Shown piece by piece: positions 59,029 through 64,000 of a stretch of 64,000 nucleotides of DNA; position 1 is the stretch's first letter; the number at the start of each line of letters is the position of its first letter. Origin of the DNA: Brachypodius melanocephalos (lineage: Eukaryota; Chordata; Aves; Passeriformes; Pycnonotidae); assembly GCA_013398615.1 (NCBI GenBank), contig VZSR01003807.1:9155289-9219288 (forward strand), written 5' to 3'. The notes beneath the pieces are model-generated. The model saw only the letters and a program-made list of their open reading frames with translations, was not told where the DNA came from and searched no databases. Position numbers and translations under genes: made by a program.

Positions 59029-60079
59029 GAATGTGATTTTGTATACCTGTCACAGTGGCTGCTGAGATGCAAGTCAGGATTTTTGCCTTGTTTGTTACAG
59101 TTTCCCATATTGTGGAAGAGATCCTTCTGGGAATTGTTGTCTGCCTGCATTTAGGGATGTCAAAAATTGAGAGATTTAGCTGACATTTTTTTCTGATTTT
59201 TTTTCTCTTGGTGCTGCATGATTTGGTGTCATTTTGTCATTCGTTTTCACCCCACTCCCTGTGTCCACAAACACTGTGTTGGGACATATCTGGCTCTTGA
59301 GTTCAGATGCAGTCTGCAAATCATGAACCTGCTACTTGGCAAAATTCAGGGGCAGGAATATCCAGTGCAGGAAATGGGGATTGGATTAACTCAGTGGGGG
59401 GTAAAAACTTCCACAATCAGTGCAAGATCCACTTGAGGCAACTGTCCTTCTCCTTCTGACCACCCACTGACAGATTCCTCATCTCAGTCACCAGCTTCCT
59501 TGTAGCAGCATCTAAAATGAGTAATCTTTAGTTTAGCTAAAAGCTACATTCTTTTATTCTTCACTGTTCTGCTGCATTGCACACTGTCAAATCTCAGGCT
59601 GGTCTTGCACTGCTGACCCTTCCAACCATATTTACACTGCAAGTGGTGCAGAATTATCACGACTACTCAGTGCCATCTAGGGCAGACTGGCCTTCTCCAT
59701 TTTTGGCTTTTAGTTTTCTTTGTATGACTACCATTCTCATTATATATATATTTTTATTCCAAACAGTATTATCTGATATAATGGGAGGATTGTTCTGTAG
59801 CTCTGGGTTCAAAGCAAAGAGAAATGTTCTTGATGCAGGAAGCATTGGGATGGTGTCACTCCCTGCCAAAGAATCCAGTGGAAGCTGAAAGTTTCCCTTA
59901 TGTCATAGGCACATAGAAGAGAACTCTATATACCCATGTACTCCAGGTACTCCATGTATTAGAGGGTTAATCGATAAGAAAACCTCATGTAAATCAGGAA
60001 GGTCTTTGAGATTGAGATACGTCGAGTCTGGGAAAGTATTCAGAAGATGTTCCATGGAAAACCTCCTGCTCTCATCCCC
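59029..60079. other. Intergenic, no gene seen
   Basis: No coding similarity recognised. A short TA run lies near 59740. Confidence 0.55.
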
Positions 60080-60165
60080 AGAACCTGCTCATGGTGCTGC
60101 TGAGAGTGGGATATTAGGCAAGATAAACCTTTGGTTTGACCCAGTATGGTCATTTGTATATTTTC
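60080..60165 (+). mobile_element. Ancient CR1/L3-type LINE tail
   Basis: The string tgctgagagtgggatattag followed by tttggtttgacccagtatgg and catttgtat matches the deeply shared amniote CR1/L3 3' end (gatgga-cc-ttggtctgacccagtatggc). It is older than the avian CR1 copies in this window and lacks their tail. Confidence 0.75.
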
Positions 60166-63100
60166 TCTAATGCATTCTCTAGGAGAAACATCTGTAAAAG
60201 TTTCATCAAGATACATTCCATCTTCAAAAGCCTTGTAAATCCCGTCCTTCAGCAATTTACTTACTCTTTCTTACTCTGCCACCAATCACTATTTTGAAAA
60301 CAGTGCTTACCTGCTGTTTTTTTGGTGCACTCTCTGGCTTGGTTTTTCCCTCTGCTGCACCAAAATAGTGACTCAGCATAGTTAGAGATAAAGAAAGGTC
60401 CTTGCAAAGGCCATTGAGTTCTACTTAAAGTTCCCCAGTACTAACTGCTTTTGAGTCTGTGACCTGCAGGATTCCCTCACCTTACCTTCTCTGCTATAAG
60501 ACACCACGGTAATCAGAAAGGGACACCTCATATCTGTCGTTATTGTGGGCAATGTGCACTCTACATCGTGTTCCTAAGAGTGAACAAGTATTCCCTGTGA
60601 ATGATGTACATGGTCCTCTCCAGGAGCTACTAGATAATCCCCAGTTTACAAGCACAACACAAAGCTGTGTCAATGGAGAGTCATCACATCCACCATTTCT
60701 ACAAAACTTGAATGGAACTGGGCTGGTGTCTTGCTGTGCAACACTAAGAGATGTTTGCAGCTGTAGGAGGTATTGGTCTTACAAGTTTCCCCTTTGTTGT
60801 ATCCACTACTTGCTTTCTGCTTCCACACCCTTTGCAAGCACCAGCTCCTTGCATTGCAGAATGGTATATGGGCTCCAGGGTGTGACACAAAAAGTACTCT
60901 GAAGCTGATAAAAATTAGGATCTGGAGGGTTGTATAGCTAGATCTTATGTGTGGCAACAGAGGACAGTTTTAAAACAGCAAAATTCGTTAGTAAAACAGG
61001 TCAGCCACACTGAATGGAAATCTCTAAGTGCATCTCTGAAATAATCCCAAGAGTACAGTAGTAAAATTCTTCTATTGATTTTATATATCTTGATTTCAAG
61101 ACTCATGCTTGATCTGATTTGAAATGACTAGATTCAATGACAATTTGATTCACATGGCTGGAAGATCTGTTTCAAGCACTTACAGCTGAACAAACTGGTA
61201 CAAACGCTGGGTTTAGTTATTCCTCCGGTTGCAGAGCTCTCCACCCCTATATTAAGGTGACCGGCCCCATCCAGTAGTCAAAGGAGTACCTGTGCTGAGT
61301 AGCTGAGATGCAGATTTTCCTGGGCTGTGGGTAGACAACAGGGCTGTGAAAAGGAGGGTGGGAGCAGTGATGTGTTGCCTCTGTGGCTTGGTCTTAAGAG
61401 CTGAATCCTGCCCCCTCTGGCTATGCCAGCCGGCTCAGAGCTCAACGTTTGTCTCCTGTGCCTTGAAGAGAACTGAGACAGTCATCATTGTAAATTTCTG
61501 ACTGCTGCAGTAAGGAGACCAGAGCCCACATGAGAACATGCCAACACATGCTCCTTTGGTGCTGGTTTGTAGATTGTTTCAGCAGCTGAAGTTCCTGTAC
61601 TTCATTCTGTTTCCTTTCCTGGAGCTGAGGAACTCACTGGTTCATGTCTTCATCTCTCTGTGTCTGCAGTGCTCACCAAAGAGTGAGGTGATGGGGAAAC
61701 TGGCCAGTACCCTGCTGACAGTGGTTGGACACACTGATGGAAACTGGAAGTAGGGCTGGAGTGCTGTAGGTGGTTGGTGGTATGATGACAGAAGATTCAG
61801 TGACTGTGGGCTTTAGAGATAGGCAGGAGCTGAGTTTTCTCAGCTCAATATTTCTGTAAACACCATGTCTGTGTGTTTGTGTTTCTCCTTGGGCATGTAG
61901 TTTTAACTTTTTCCTTGTGCTTTTGTAGTAAAAGTACAAAGATTTAACTTTGTAAAGCAATTGGCACAACATCAAGCAGATTATACCAACTTTATGGAGT
62001 TGAAGGGCTCAGGAATAATTCAGTTTTGTGGACTGATAATATTTAGAATTTCCATTCCAGAAGTATCTGGAGGACACAGACAAAAAGAGGTCCCTAGTGC
62101 ATTAGGTTCTGCTTATACAAGAGATGGTGTCAGGCTAAAGACTCAGCAATCAAAATACAATGTTGAGTGATCCTCTGCAATGGTATGTGCTACTAGCAGA
62201 TTAAACTGCATCAAGTGCTTGATAGAATTGCTCCCATTTCACAAACCTGTCCGGGCAGATAGATAGCGTTGCCTCATCTAATACCAGGTTCCATCTGTGG
62301 GTAAATTCTTATTAGTAGAAGACATTATGCAATGCTCTTAGCAATTCATAACTTGCATCTGAAGAGAGGGAGATGAAGTAATGAAGAGAGATCACAGGTG
62401 CAGAAGTGTGATAAAGAAGGTGCAGCGAGTCCTGCTGTAAAGCAGCAACCAGAGGTTCTTTTTCTCTGTGCAGAAAAGCCTTCCCCGGCCATGGTGTATT
62501 GTTTTGCAGTGAAAGGCTCAGCCAGGCTATCGCTTAGGTTCATACTGTCTGGGGTTCAGCAGCAATGAAATGAGCAAATATACTGCAGATGGAAAATGGT
62601 GCTGGTACTTCTGACAGGTTTTCTTTACTCTTTGACAGAAGAAAAAAATAACCTGCCTCTGACTGTGAAGCAAGTAAGAGAGAATAGAGTGTGGGGCTTT
62701 TTTAAACACACTTGCTTCAGAGAAAGACTCCTGCTTGTGGAGTTACTGATCACATAGACCTCAGCATCACTTACTTCAGAAGACATATGGAGTGTGAGTG
62801 GTAAACAGCTTTTTCATGTGCTTTTTGTTTAGTTAATGGGAGTTTATAGATTACTCCCATAGGACCCAACAGACCAATGGGTGGCTATCTGAAGAAATCT
62901 GGTGAATTTCATACTCCAATAAAAAAAAAGTTTAACTCATTTCACTAGTAAACATTAGTCTATGTTGTACTTACTGTAAATCTCTTGTGTTTTGGGGGCT
63001 CTCTAGTAACTACATTTGGAAGATTGAGTTTCTGGGATAACTAAACACAGAAAGAGAACTACAGGATGTAGAGGACCTGGGTATGTTCATATTAGCTATG

Positions 63101-63688
63101 CAAAAATTACCAAATGGCAAACTTCAGACTTTAGACAAATTACCATGGGCACCAAATGAACAAAAGAGCTGGAACAGGGTCTTCAGATACACTGCCTTGA
63201 TTAGCATTTACTGTGTTAGCAGGTCGTGGTGGCAGCCTGACTCTCCAGCTCCTGCACTTTGGCATCCATTGCTCTCCCGAGCCACCTACAGACCTGCATC
63301 CCTGCTCGGGCAGAGGGCTACACCAGGGAACAGGGAGCCTTGAAATCAGGTACTGCCTTGCCCAAAGCCTTCTGCAGGGCTTTGAAGTTCTTGTTCCTCC
63401 TCCACAAACTGGGTTGTGACACTCCTGGGTTGGTCTGCTTTGGGGATTAGTGTACAAGTTACTCTCAATAGCTGCTTATTGCTTTTGGGAAGATTATCAG
63501 AGGTTCAGATTGCCTTAGGTGTAGAGACATCTGAGGCAGATCTGTGTGACAGCATTGGATTACTTGGATTGGTTTACATGGGTGTAGCACCATGTGGACA
63601 GAGCTGCACTTCTCCTGAGCTGCCCAGCTCACATGTCTGGCCTCAAAAGCTCTGATGAGGCAGATTTCTGTGCCTCCATAATTTATTT
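60166..63688. other. Intergenic, no gene seen
   Basis: No exon of the syntenic neighbour (IL20RA in mammals, opposite strand) is recognisable. A TATA-like tattaag lies near 61251 in a slightly GC-rich stretch, with no gene body behind it. Confidence 0.5.
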
Positions 63689-63704
63689 ATATATATATAT
63701 ATAT
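63689..63704. repeat. (TA)n microsatellite
   Basis: About eight TA units followed by a T-run. Confidence 0.9.
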
Positions 63705-64000
63705 GTATTTTTTTAAATCAGGTACCAGGAATTTACTATTCCTGATACCAGGGAGTGTGCTATGAGACCTAGAGAAGTAGCCACCCAGACACCTATGACT
63801 GTATACTTGCTGCTGTCCTTGTCACAGACAATTGTTTCTACAGCAGGGAGCGATGTAGTCTCCAGAAGCAAGTGAAAATGGATGTGAGAAACATATGCTG
63901 TAGATGGAGAGTGATGGGACAGGAACCATCAGAAAATTGCAACAAACAAACCAAGTTTGCCTTCTCCAGAGACTCTCTCTGTGGTCCTCAGTCTGGGGAT
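63705..64000. other. Right edge, nothing recognised
   Basis: No gene or repeat seen. Confidence 0.5.

Noticed and set aside
61240..61260. TATA-like box tattaag as a promoter
   Set aside because: No gene body, exon or CpG island follows it.
1..64000. CRISPR array, tRNA, rRNA or bacterial mobile island
   Set aside because: No regularly spaced identical repeats with unique spacers, no cloverleaf-like tRNA boxes, and the DNA is clearly vertebrate with spliced genes. The only regular array (47784-48168) is a degenerate minisatellite.

Overview
The window is vertebrate nuclear DNA from a bird. CR1 LINE 3' ends of the avian type are scattered through it, and LTR fragments match the common avian endogenous-retrovirus LTR pattern (ends resembling TGTCCTGGTTTTGGC and GGGGTTAAACCACAACA on the element strand). 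Intergenic and intronic DNA is AT-rich, split by two sharp CpG islands at gene starts. The sequence does not let me name the species.

Two protein genes can be supported, both on the + strand. PEX7, the cytosolic PTS2 import receptor of peroxisomes, runs from about 2.7 kb to 42.1 kb. All ten coding exons can be placed with GT-AG junctions and consistent phase, giving an uninterrupted 321-residue WD40 protein (human: 323). SLC35D3, a multi-membrane-spanning member of the nucleotide-sugar transporter family, lies about 5 kb downstream in two exons (47279-47620 and 48649-49478). Its start codon and roughly the first 34 codons are missing because a 100-N assembly gap (47179-47278) covers them. The PEX7 then SLC35D3 order is the conserved amniote order (human 6q23). 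I see no functional link between the two genes; the pairing is synteny, not an operon.

Layout: 1-2650 is intergenic with one CR1 3' end. 2650-3190 is the PEX7 CpG island with exon 1. 3.2-41.6 kb holds the nine PEX7 introns, with three more sense-strand CR1 fragments, two antisense LTR copies in intron 5, an LTR end in intron 9, and several small palindromes and duplications. 41.7-42.15 kb is the PEX7 3' UTR, with a perfect 10-bp hairpin and two poly(A) signals. 42.2-46.8 kb is intergenic with one CR1. 46.8-47.8 kb is the SLC35D3 CpG island. The SLC35D3 intron carries a (CGGGA)n G-quadruplex-prone tract beside the splice donor and a previously unremarked degenerate minisatellite of about 20-bp period. 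49.5-64 kb is the SLC35D3 3' flank and intergenic DNA, with an LTR element flanked by a perfect 5-bp target duplication and containing the second assembly gap, plus an ancient amniote CR1 tail.

I found no bacterial-type system, CRISPR array, tRNA, rRNA or new gene family. The most useful observations are the gap over the SLC35D3 start, the gap inside the LTR element, the in-frame upstream ATG of PEX7, and the structured repeats in the SLC35D3 intron and the PEX7 3' UTR.
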